In this document: positions 34,620-45,992 of the stretch, one piece after another
How the letters are laid out: the number at the start of each line of letters is the position of its first letter
Numbering within the stretch: position 1 is the stretch's first letter
Assembly: GCA_020055645.1 (NCBI GenBank)
Contig: CM034546.1
Location: forward strand, 6,262,001-6,326,000
Origin: Tomocerus qinae
Lineage: Eukaryota > Arthropoda > Collembola > Entomobryomorpha > Tomoceridae
Length of the DNA stretch: 64,000 bases
Reading direction: 5' to 3'
Notes under the pieces: model-generated
Databases searched by the model: none
What the model was told of the DNA's origin: nothing
Seen by the model: the letters and a program-made list of their open reading frames with translations, nothing else
Position numbers and translations under genes: made by a program

Positions 34620-36175
34620 CACGAAAAGATTTTTATTTTTTACGGGGAAGTCTAAAGGGAAAGATTTTAGTCCATTTAAACTATACTTATCGTAGAGTCA
34701 AGCAAGTGGGGGAAAATCTTATTGACGATGTAGGAGAGGATGCAATGTGTCCTTGATTTTAGAAGATGATTACATTTGTTCAATTACTAACTCTACGCAA
34801 CACACACATGAAGATGAACTTGTAGATATTAAAATATTAACATTCAAAAACAAATTAAGGGTAGCTGAAACCCCAACTCATTACCGGAAGCATTATATAG
34901 GTAAATTAATTATAAATTTATTAATAATATTTTAACCAACTGATCCAGCAAGTAAACTAAAGCTAATATCGTCAATCAAAGAAAGGAACTATCCAGGTGG
35001 AATTTTCAAGATCGAATAAACATGCCACAAACATCGAATAAACATATTGGTTGGTGGCATCTGGTCATGTAGTAATGTAAAAACCATTACATCCATATTC
35101 CGTTTTTCAGGTATTAGGAACAGAAAGATCTCTTAACCTATTATGTAGTTGTGACCTAATACTTATGGATGGGACTTTCAAGTCAGTGCCAAAACGTCCG
35201 AATTTTAAGCAGCTATACATTACACGGTGAAATTAATGGCAAGATATAGACAAACTATATTAATAGTAAATATTACGTGATTACTACTGAAATATATTTA
35301 TTTGAACAGATCTTCCCTTTAGTGTACTGCCTTCTTCCCGATATGAAATCCAAAACGTATGAAAACTTATTTATTATCATTAAGAGATTGGCTCAGAAAA
35401 GAAATTTACAACTTTCGCTAATTTCATCCAACTGGATTTTGAAATCGCTGTTATAAACGCCATAAAATCAAGTTTCCCAAATTCTACTATAAAAGGCTGC
35501 TTTTTTTATTTTGCTCAATCACTTTGGCGTAAAATACAAACTTTAGGATATTCTGCTATGTATTCAAAAGATTCACCAACTAACCAATGGATGAGGAAGC
35601 TGATTACTTTGCCATTAGTTCCCCTACAACATCTAGATGATGCCTGGCTTTTTTAAATTCAATAACCCCACCCTGTCCAAACTTAATTACTCTCCTGGAT
35701 TACGTTGTTGAAACATGGTTGGATGACTTGGATGCTCGCTTTCACAGGTTGACAATTACATTATGCTTGCTATGTCGTTTATTTACAAATATTGCACACA
35801 TTTTATCATATAACATAAAAAGTTTCTCTCTTGACAGGAGTAAGTGGAATCATTATGACACCAATATCCATAGAACATAGAACGAACAACGCGCTGGAAT
35901 CGTGGCACAGCAGACTAAATGGCGAAATTAACCGAAGCCATCCCAACTTTTGGAGTTTCATTTCAACATTAAAAGTGACCAGCAATACCATTCAGTGAAA
36001 ATTGAATTGGCATTGCAAGACAAATTTATTTCAGTTGTACCTCGAAAAGTGCGCGAATGTAAAGAACAGTTTATTCGGCATAAAATGGAATTCTTTACAA
36101 ATCAAATTAACTTGGAAACATACATGGAAAAAATTAGTCGATTATGTCCAGCTAGAATTTGTTAAGGCATTTTTA
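34620..36175 (+). pseudogene. FLYWCH/MULE-type transposase remnant
   Basis: Ordered protein fragments in shifting + frames: a degenerate FLYWCH tail (34690-34905), DLILMDGTFKSVP with the first catalytic Asp (about 35150-35190), QIFPLVYCLLPDMKSKTYENLF (35306-35370, quoted in part), FEIAVINAIKS..KGCFFYFAQSLWRK (35440-35540), ETWLDDLDARFHR (about 35710-35745), then RTNNALESWHSRLNGE (35883-35930) and a C-terminal tail to 36165. This is the block order of MULE transposases linked to FLYWCH zinc fingers in arthropods. At least two frameshifts and several stops make it inactive. I saw no terminal repeats. Confidence 0.75.
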
Positions 36176-36199
36176 TTAACATTGAGCTAATATTTAATT

Positions 36200-36830
36200 A
36201 CTAATTACTATTACTATTAATTTCGAAATATATGCTAGAGAGGTATAGTATTATATGTAGATGCAAAATATTTAGAAAAATAATTTTATCTATTCCATTG
36301 ACTATTCCCAATTAATTTGGGTCAAGTAATAACATTATATTAGTATAATTAGTATATTAGTTTTATAGTAGTTTTTGTAGTTCAGCAAAATGGTTAGATG
36401 TAGTGCGAAAATTAAATATATCCACGTTTAAAAGTTAACTAATTTAGCTGTTAATTAAGTTTATAATGCATATCTTTCTATTGCAAGTTAAGCGAAAACT
36501 AGTTGATCTTTTGATTTTGCAAATGTATATATGTTTAGAGTAATATTAATCAATGCTATGCAATAAACGTATGTGATAGACACTAAATTGGCTTTTTAAT
36601 GCGTGTAACATTAGTTTTACTTTGTACCATACAGACTTAAAGTAATACACACAAAATATTATATGTTACTGAGTTGCTAGCACTTAAACTAGCACTTGAC
36701 AGTTGAAATACGTGGATAAAACACGGCAACGCTGTACACGCTACCGACTAAATTAAGGCTATTCTTATTGCAACCGCAGGAAAAAGACCCAACCCTTTCC
36801 TCAGGTAGAACGGTCGTCTGGCGTGACTTT
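36200..36830. other. Non-coding stretch
   Basis: AT-rich, no gene seen; the right end is the 3' flank of the crystallin-like gene. Confidence 0.4.
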
Positions 36831-36838
36831 CTCGTTTC

Positions 36839-37427
36839 TTAGACATTGCGGCTATAAAGGGTCCAACTTGTGTGTCCAGTGGTGAAAAGGGAATGTGGTA
36901 TGAATGGAATGTTGGCAGTTGCAGGACCTGTGAGTGTCACTTCCCTCCCTTGAAGATCCTCTGACTCATACAAGGAGATGGAGGGCGTTGTTGTGTCAGC
37001 AGGACCGTAATAACGTAGAGATTTGGCAGGTTTTGCGTATGACCCATTAAAACAATATCTGCTTTCATAGCAACCAAATCCCCAGGTATTGCTGAGATTA
37101 GAAGTTTAGTTGGTAGTTGTATAAATTCCCCAACTGCCAATCCAAATAAATGCAATACAAGTATTAGTGGTTTTTAGCATATTGACAACACAATTCGTTA
37201 AATGGATTAAATATTTACCATCCAACAGTTGAAAATGAAAGCGATGTTGAAATAATTGGTGCCCAATAAGTCACATCCGACTCCTTAGTTACGAAAATTA
37301 TTCCATTTTCAGTACAATTCGGTTTTGTATAGATTATAAGTTGTTGTTGCATTGCACAACAGAATGGTATGGACAATATAAGTGTGATTAGTTTTAGTGT
37401 CAACATAATTACTACGGTGAAACTCAT
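36839..37427 (-). pseudogene. Beta/gamma-crystallin-like secreted protein with an in-frame stop
   Basis: Exon 1 37427-37219 (signal peptide, residues 1-25, then LIIYTKPNCTENG and STVG); exon 2 37133-36839, intron phase 2 with GTAAAT donor and TTGGCAG acceptor. Exon 2 reads CWGIYTTTN then TAA at 37106-37108, and continues in the same frame with SLRYYG, SISLYESEDLQGREVTLTG and HTSWTLY. Spacing and residues fit Greek-key repeats of the beta/gamma-crystallin superfamily (Tyr before the hairpin, a Gly, a later Ser; W.LY). The stop replaces what should be a Tyr codon in the paralogous pattern. Alternatives: a sequencing error at one base, or a truncated product. The last repeat is also short (stop at 36839). 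Confidence 0.6.
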
Positions 37428-37429
37428 TC

Positions 37430-38573
37430 AGGTCCTATTAGTGGTGAGCATTGAAAACGTAAATAAAACATTATCCATACTTTTACCATTTGAGTTAGAA
37501 GAAAATTTTGATTTCGTGTTCAATATTTAAGCATTTTTATTGCAATAATACTTTAGTTTAAAGTTTATTTTTAATAGTCTAAATATTGAATCCGTCTCTT
37601 TAATAGTTGCAATTTTGGCGCCAACAATATTGTTATAGTAAATTCAGCTTTGGAACAAAATGACATCCAAAAAAGTGTCACCTACCGTGGGATTTAGTCA
37701 TTTGAAAGAGTAGCATAATTTGTCCTTTAAAATGGCTATCCAGCATTATTAAGAGTTGCCATTAAACTTTGATCTTGAGGACCAGGATCTTGAGTAAGAA
37801 CTGAATAAAAAAATTGCATATTCAGCTAATTAAACGGTTATCTATGACTTATTAATAGTTTACAGGTAATTTAATGAATGAGCCTGTAAATTAAAAACTG
37901 CCGTACTTTAAGAATTTGGCGTTTTAAATGAAAATGCCTTAAACAAATGAGTCTATCCTTAAATACATAAATTTTTTAAGCATTAATGAGTTGGCCTGTA
38001 GGCGTACTGAAAGTTAGCCTTTAAAATCAATGAAAGTCTTTATAACATATGAAGAGGGCTGACTTCGATATCGCTTGCAGGTAGAGTCTAAAACCAAAGA
38101 TGCCAAATCTAGATGCTTTAATGTAGTGTGTGCTTTCGTGAACTTATTTTTTGTGTAAAAAACACGATTTTATTTATATGAAATAAATGGCACACATACA
38201 GAACAAATACACAATAAACAAATGATAATTAAATTACAGGTAAGTAATTTGGGTAGCACTAAATAGATTTAATTGGGCAAATTAAATTAACTCGGAGAAC
38301 TGACACAAAAACAGGCGTGCGTCTCGAATGGAGTTCCTCGTGCTACTGAAGAATGCTACGCCAAAAACTTACCCTTATGTACTACATCTAGAATAGGTAG
38401 GTAGGTAGGGCTAACCACTATAGATAGGTAGGTACTAGACAACATGACCACATAGGGCTACACACTAATAGATAGGTAGGTACTAGACTTACATGCTATG
38501 CTAGAACTATTCTGCTTACACTAAGATAGGTATAGGAGGCTGGCTGTGGGAAAGAGAGTAGGCTTTACTCCTT

Positions 38574-38629
<56 letters not shown>

Positions 38630-40140
38630 AGCGCATGAATGGATTAACGAGATTCCCACTGTCCCTATCTACTACATGTAAATGTGTAGGGACGAGTGAG
38701 AAACTCAAGCACAAGCTAGAGACAAGAATGTTTCGAACTAACACGTCCTGTCTCCCTGTAGAGATTCCAAACTCAACAAAGGGGCAAGACAAGACTGTTT
38801 CGAACTTACGTCTTGCTCCCTCGTGTAGATACCAAGATGCATTAACGAGGTTTATCCAACATATCTAATGTTTTACAAGTATTGGTAGGAAATATTAAAT
38901 CCCTGTCACAAGTATAAATATCAATAAAAGAGAGGAAATAGTTGATTACTAAATAAATTAAAAGGAATGAAATGATTTATTGAATTTATTGTAAAGAAGT
39001 GCTTTTGTTCTTTGTCCTTGGTCTTCATTTTCCCCAAGACCAATCGCTTTAAAATTTTCATCCAACTTCACGTTGTTGTAAATATCTGTTATGCTATGCT
39101 ACAACGGGCTTGCGAATATATTTCCTATGAAAATGAAATACAGAACAAGCACATTGACAGGACTTACAATATTCCATGCAAAACGTACTAACCAATCCAC
39201 AAACTAAATTAAGTTAATAAAATCCTCAATTTGCTCCCTTTATCAACCTTATTTACATTTCTGTATTTAATTTTTAAGTTTTTTAACATAACTGACTTGG
39301 GCATAAATGTTTATTAAACCACGCCCTATTTTATTTATCCAGAAACATTAATTTTCTGTGTTTTCTCATTTTCCTCTAGTCTGTATGATTTTATTGTAAG
39401 GTTTTTACCTTAATATTTAGAAATTAGCACCCTCTAGATCCAATTTCTAGATACGCCCTTGTGTAAGCTCAGTATAATCTCTATGGACGTTTTTCTAATT
39501 TTACTTACTTACAATCGCCTAATTTACCTTATTTTAACACTAACACAACGTCCATCCAAATACTTGCTTACTAAATTGTTTTAAGGAATACTCATTTGTT
39601 TCATAAAGACAATTCATTATTGTTTGAAGAAAACTCGTTTGTTTGCTAAAGACGACTCATTATTTTTACCATAATTAATAAAGTTAAAGGCATTGTTAGT
39701 TCTTTTAACTATTAATTGCTATAATAAAACTTTGCACGATTGAATTTATGTAAAGTCTATGAAATAAAAGCTTTTGTTTGTTAGTATGTAGGCGAGCTCT
39801 CGTCTACATACGTCCTTGTAATATTTATTTTCTTATTATGCAGAAGTTCAAAATGCAACATAATTTAAAATAAGGCTAACTTTCCAAATTATTGTGAGCC
39901 AACAAAATTAATTTGAAATCAAGGGGAAAATATACATCCCTAATAATACAATACACCAGTAAGATGATAGGCAAGAAGTCGTGCCGTGCCTCGTGAGCAG
40001 GAAGTTCGTCGTAATTGTAGTTGTTCTGTTTACTATCGAGCTTAAAGTGCGGGCTCCTAGTTGAAACTCTTTAGCTTCGTTTCGAAAAATAGTAAGGACA
40101 CAGTACCTTTAATTTTATCGAACACGTCTTCTGGTGGAGT
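37430..40140. other. Non-coding; dispersed repeat at 37635-37775, short repeats at 38390-38490
   Basis: 37635-37775 pairs with 13660-13795. 38390-38490 repeats 'agataggtaggtactagac' twice with spacer. 38700-38840 repeats 'caaga.tgtttcgaact.acg' and 'tctccctgtagag'. No gene. Confidence 0.45.
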
Positions 40141-40142
40141 TT

Positions 40143-41116
40143 GTACTATGAACGCCTTTTTACTTTTCTGAATAGACCTCCCAAACAATAAGATTAAAAG
40201 ATAAGAAGACAATGGAAGCCCTCGCTCAACTCGGCTCACCGAGGTATATGCGTACCTATTGAAAGAGTGCACAGTGGTTCTAATTCATAAGAAAAGTGGA
40301 CATAACTGCGCAGTGTAATGAGTAAGGAGTAGGGACTAGGAGATGGTTGAAGAGAATGAATTACACATTGCAAAGTGGCACACAAATAAATAAAGCACAA
40401 AACACTCAAAAATTAAACAATTAAAATTTATTTTTAAATCGATATTTTTAAAAATTATAAAGCGAGTTGTTTCTAAAAACGAAAACTCACACAAAAAACA
40501 TTTTCCCATAAAAGTCTAATATTTCGACAAACTCGTACAAAAGTTGACGCTTTCGTTTAAATGTGAGATGTTTAGACCAGTTCACACTAAAAACGAAGTT
40601 ATAGTAAACTCGAACAAAAAATGACGATTTCCCGAAAAATACGAATTGTTTCGGCAAACTCGTACAAAAAACATAAATTTCGTTAAATTGCGAATTGTTT
40701 AGACCAATTCGCAATAAAAACGACATTTTTGTAAAAATGGGAATTTATATTTTTTTGCACGAGTTAGCCGAGTTCGTTTTTAGAAACAATTCACTTTATA
40801 ATTTTTAAAAATATTGATTTAAAAATAAATTTTAATTGTTTAATTTTTGAGTGTTTTGTGCTTTATTTATTTGTGTGCCACTTTGCAATGTGTAATTCAT
40901 GCTCTTCAACCATCTCCTAGTCCCTACTCCTTACTCATTAAACTGCGCAGTTATGTCCACTTTTCTTATGAATTAGACCCACTGTGCACTCTTTCAATAG
41001 GTACGCATATACTTTGGTGAGCCGAGTCGAGCGAGGGCTTCCATTGTCTTCTTATCTTTTAATCTTATTGTTTGGGAGGTATAATCAGAAAAGTAAAGTG
41101 GCGTTCATAGTATGAC
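40143..41116. mobile_element. Foldback element with ~350-bp arms
   Basis: Left arm 40143-40490 and right arm 40768-41116 are reverse complements with few mismatches (outer end 'actatgaacgcc'). The centre carries degenerate 'aactcgtacaaaaaa' units. Non-coding; frames inside are by-products. A single-arm relative is at 23385-23700. Confidence 0.8.
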
Positions 41117-41449
41117 TATAAAGGAATCCTGTTTTTTTAAGTATTAGTAATAGGCCCGTTCTCCGAACGGGATATTGGTGTAACCCCTTAATGGGGACGG
41201 TAGATCATGAATGTGCATTATGCATTAAAAAAGTATTAAAATTAACAGATAATTTTTTTAATTGCTTGCTACATTTCTACAACATCCTATGCATGGGGAA
41301 AAAATAAAATACTTACCGAATCAACATAATAATAGTGTACCAAATTCAGCATCATTTAACCAAACAAAGTAAATGTTTGTAGTTTTGTAGTCCTTTTATC
41401 AGCATCCTGATTTTCATTATACAAATATCATTAATATTATATATAATCT

Positions 41450-42375
41450 TGAATCACTCCGTCATTTTACATATTACCCCATCATTGTAAATAGACGTCA
41501 TTTTAAATAATCCCGTCGTTTTAAATTCCAACGTCATTTTGAATAATCCCGTTGTTTTCAATAACCCCGTCATTTTCTATAACCCCGTCATTTTCAATAC
41601 CCCCGTCATTTTAAATAACCCCGTCATTTTAAATAACCCCGTCATTTTAAATAACCCCGTCATTTAAAATAACCCCGTCATTTAAAATAACCCCGTCATT
41701 TAAAATAACCCCGTCATTTAAAACAACCCAGTCATTTTAAATAACCCCATCATTTTAAATAACCCCGTCATTTAAAATAACCCCGTTATGTTAAATAACA
41801 CCGTTATTTTCAATAACCCCGTTATTTTCAATAACCCCGTAATTTTCAATAACCCCGTTATTTTCAATAACCCCGTTATTTTCAATAACCCCGTTATTTT
41901 CAATAACCCCGTTATTTTCAATAACCCTGTCATTTAAAATAACCCCGTTATGTTAAATAACACCGTTATTTTCAATAACCCCGTTATTTTCAATAACCCC
42001 GTTATTTTCAATAACCCCGTTATTTTCAATAACCCCGTTATTTTCAATAACCCCGTTATTTTCAATAACCCCGTTATTTTCAATAACCCCGTTATTTTCA
42101 ATAACCCCGTTATTTTCAATAACCCCGTTATTTTCAATAACCCCGTTATTTTCAATAACCCCGTTATTTTCAATAACTCCGTTATTTTCAATAACCCCGT
42201 TATTTTCAATAACCCCGTTATTTTCAATAACCCCGTTATTTTCAATAACCCCGTTATTTTCAATAACCCCGTTATTTTCAATAACCCCGTTATTTTCAAT
42301 AACCCCGTTATTTTCAATAACCCCGTTATTTTCAATAACCCCGTTATTTTCAATAACGGGGTTATTTTCAATCAA
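41450..42375. repeat. 18-bp minisatellite AATAACCCCGTTATTTTC
   Basis: About 50 units. The left part (41450-41800) is degenerate, mostly CCGTCATTTTAAATAA of 17-18 bp. From about 41950 the units are an almost perfect 18-bp repeat. Each unit holds AATAAC-CCC-GTTATT, whose outer 6 bp are inverted repeats. The array ends with an inverted unit (AATAACGGGGTTATT at about 42351-42365). Because 18 is a multiple of three, long open frames appear in several frames on both strands; they are not genes. Confidence 0.95.
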
Positions 42376-42379
42376 GTAT

Positions 42380-43070
42380 GAACCAGGAGATTAAGCCCTT
42401 TCGATTGATTTGCTACACGTAGGGGGTTGTGAGGAAATGACATGTCGACCTTTGACCCCGTTCATCTCGTAAAGGGACAACATTCAGAGCAAATTCAGTT
42501 TCACTTTTGACCTCCATACAAGTGTCAACATTGTACATGAATATGAGAATATTCCCTCGGAGCCCACGGGAAACTCCCTTAGTGCCATATTCTTAAGGTT
42601 GGGATAAGTTGGAGGAGAATACATTGAAATGTCTGTAGAAAACTCCTGAGTAAAGTAGAAAGGAAGTGGAAAGTTTTGGTGAATATTAAAGTACGGCCTA
42701 TGCTCTTAGATTTTCAAAATATGGTTTGGTAACCGAGAAATCGCCACAGACATTTTCGCGCTATTAAAAATACCGCGCTTTATTAACAATTTATCTTGAG
42801 CCGGTTTATTGCCCATTTTACTATTTTGTAGTAATTTATAGCAGTCTACTACAAAAGTTTATGTAAGATTATTATATGTCACCAAGTAATATTTCTTCTG
42901 AAGTTGTCATTGTCACTTATTCGGCTTGTGGATGAATGTTACCTATCATACTATCACTTGAAATGTTAATATTATTATATGTAATGAAAATTGTCATCTG
43001 CTATGGGCTATTGCTCGACGAGTGCATAATAAATGAAAATCAAATCAATCAATGAAATATAATATGAATT
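42380..43070. other. Non-coding stretch
   Basis: No gene or repeat identified. Confidence 0.4.
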
Positions 43071-43074
43071 TTAT

Positions 43075-44215
43075 TTAACCTACTTGAATTTGTGGGGCCA
43101 ATGCGATACTAACTAAATAATGAAAAAAGGTGTTTTTCCCTACCATTACGAAAATATTTCCAAGAAATAAAGATTAAATCGTGTGCAAACATTTTTTGCC
43201 ATCTTCACTTAATTGTTATTGTAATTGTTGATTATTACTACATCATTTATATCTGCAAAGCTTCTAGACAACCGTTAAGCTGAATAATAAAAGTTCGAAC
43301 TTGAGTAAAGTGTGATGATACAATCTTTTCATACTTTACGCAATGAATAATGAACAGCACAATCAAATTATCGTTGTCTTTGAGATGCGGATACAGATAG
43401 CTACTCTCTAATATCATACCGTAGTCATATTTAGATAAAATATATATCAATGTGCGGGTCTGTTTTAGATTTGATGATATAGTGCATATCCTAAATGCAT
43501 TAAAGTAAATTTTATTTTTTGTTTATTCTGGTTTGTTTGATACGTAGATTGGTGTTATGTCAAATATGAAGCTAAATATTATGCTGCGGATAAGATTCAA
43601 TACAAATGCACTGGAAACAACGGGATCCCTAATGTATGCAGTTTGTTAATATATTGAATTTGTAATCGCAATCAGACATGAAAAGCTAAATCGGATGTGA
43701 TGAAAGAATCTTAACGTGGCAATGATAAACTTTGTAAATATCTGAGTTCATTCACAAATTTGAACCACAAATCATATAAAGCTACTCAACACGTACCAGT
43801 TTAACTTATTTATTCCACAATATAATTGGTATAACTTTCAGAAATATACAGCTCTGGTGAGTTTTTAACACATTTATTGAAGTCATCAAACTGAAATTTC
43901 TTGTTGAGAACTCTTCTTCAATATATTTCTAGAGTGAATTAAATTGTTAGTGCCACATAAATGTTTATTTTAAGTAGTACGATATATCAATACAACTATA
44001 ACAAGCCAAAAGCACAAAAAGAGTAAATATTAGATTATTTAAGGGATAGCAAAGTTTTAATACATTTTGCATGATAGTATTCTCAGTATGATAGTGATCC
44101 AAATTTCCCAATTTCCCAATAATCATTTTTATTAGGGAATCACCACCATTAATTATCGGTATGATTATGTAGTCATTATCAATCATTAAGTAATTATAAT
44201 ATCTCTATATTATAA
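43075..44215. repeat. Receptor-unit upstream flank without its gene
   Basis: 43075-43690 matches 22500-22990. 43795-44215 matches 45165-45610 and parts of 47930-48200 and 58230-58340 ('tttattccacaat', 'aactttcagaa', 'gccacat..atgtttatt'). It is what is left of a receptor duplication unit whose coding part is missing on the left side. Confidence 0.6.
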
Positions 44216-44239
44216 CGACTATTTACCTAGCTTAACTAG

Positions 44240-44698
44240 CTATGTAATCTATTCCCCAAATCAAAGCTGGCGAGACTGTAAACGGCAATAGCTTTAGCGG
44301 CAACATGTTTTATCATCAGTCACTTGCTTAACCATATGGACTGAAGCTATGAATTATACATGAAAATATGCCAAGCGTTTGATGCTTGTGCAGTCTTGAA
44401 CTTTGCAATATTTGTGTTTGGGTGGGGCAGACACGCAAAATCTATATATATTAAATTTCCCTATTCCATAAAACAATAACTTTTTCTTAAAAAAACAGTA
44501 TTTCCCTGAGAAAAAATACCTAATGGTACCTACCTAATGATAAAAATACCTAATGATCTGGAGGAATCGGCAGCAGGTTCTCCACAGCCTCTATAAAAGG
44601 GCTTATAAAGCAACCTTAGCAGAATCGAATAGCGAAGTTAGGAGAATCGAGTATATAGCGTTGTAATACAATAAAGACGCTTATGGATTCCCATAATG
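44240..44698. repeat. Receptor-unit downstream flank (matches 61030-61440)
   Basis: Collinear with 61030-61440, the 3' flank of gene D ('tggcgagact.taaac', 'aatcggcagcaggttctcca', 'aataaagacgcttatggatt'). Confidence 0.65.
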
Positions 44699-44932
44699 CA
44701 ACTATATTTTATTGCGAACAAGCAATGTAACCAAGCCTGAAAAAATAGCTTCGTAATGGTCAAAAAGGTGTTTGTATTTAATTGCTCGAAGTGGGCCGTA
44801 ACAAATTCCAAAGATTTTTAAGCTTATAATTTTCTTTTGATAGAATTTGTTCATGGTAGCTGTTGAACTCACTCCTTGCAAAAAACATTTACAGCTTCCA
44901 TGACAATTTGCACAGACGACGAGGACTATCGT
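44699..44932 (-). pseudogene. Receptor 3' fragment, truncated at 44932
   Basis: Minus strand, about 77 codons of exon 3 from the end of membrane segment 6 (LVVCANCHGSC) to the family terminus (LLVRNKI) and stop. Open, with C for R in the G-R-Y-G-P-L motif. At 44932 homology switches abruptly to receptor-unit upstream DNA, so the rest of exon 3, exons 1-2 and the introns were deleted. Closest by eye to gene D. Confidence 0.8.
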
Positions 44933-45664
44933 TATATGTAAAATATGAAGCCCTATATTATGTCGATAAGGTTAAAAATACAGGTGCAATAATTGAAACT
45001 ACGAAATTCCAAAATTATGCTTCATAATTTATGCACTTTGTTGATTACCGAACTTATTTATCAAAGCAATTTATCTTAACTAAGCAATGAGCAAATAATA
45101 TCTGAGTTAAGTCATAATCTAAATCTAAACTAAAGTCACATAAACTAATACTCATCATGGTGTCAGTTTAATTTATTTATTCCACAATGCTATAACTTTC
45201 AGAAGTATAATGAAGTAAGTAACTTAGGCAAGATATTTATTAAATTGGAATTTCCTGCTATGGATTCAGGTTACATTGTACATTTTTGTATAGTAAGCAA
45301 AATTGTTTGTGCCACATTGAGTTTACTTAAAATACGATGTGTTAATAAAGCTGAAACAAAATCAAAAAGAAACCGGCGAGTAAATAATTAGATTAATTGA
45401 CTGATAGTGGTCGCAAACAAAGTTTTAAATGTTTTAATACATTTTGCATTTACATTTGTCTCAGTTTGATAGTGATCCCCCAATTCCCCACGGTAATCAC
45501 TTTCATAAGGAAATCAACAACATTAATGATCAGCATGATTGTGTAGTCATTATCAATCATTGAAGTAATCTATCTGTATATTATAATAACGACTATTTAC
45601 CTAAATATGTTAAGTAAATAAATAATATGTTAAGTACTTGATGCTTGAGTCAAGGTTTCGGCTG

Positions 45665-45850
45665 GGAATTATCACTGATGGGAAATTTCCTGTTTTCCAC
45701 TGGGAAGGTAGGTATCAAAATAGAGTTGAAAAAGGGGTAGTGTGGAAAATAGCAATGAAATAGAGCAAAAATTGATACAAAATTCAATACTTCTGGTTCT
45801 ATTTCCTATATTGCTCGCTATTTCCCATTTCTTGCATTTCCCGGACGTCC
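45665..45850. repeat. Foldback of TGGGAAA-type repeats, copy 2
   Basis: 'gatgggaaattt', 'cactgggaagg', and later 'tatttcccatttc', 'gcatttcccgg'. Related in motif and layout to 23060-23275. Confidence 0.5.
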
Positions 45851-45992
45851 AGCCTAGACGTGAGGTGGAAAATGGTATAATTAGAAACTCTGGCTGGAGT
45901 CTCTGGAACTTTTAAGTGACTTTTAATGCAACCATAGAGCCAACCGCGTTTCGTTGTTGTACAATAATCGTAGCTTGTAGATTTGCATCTGA

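Noticed and set aside
41934..42381. Long open frames of 140-145 codons on both strands with repeated peptides
   Set aside because: They come from an 18-bp minisatellite whose unit length is a multiple of three and which has no stop in several frames.
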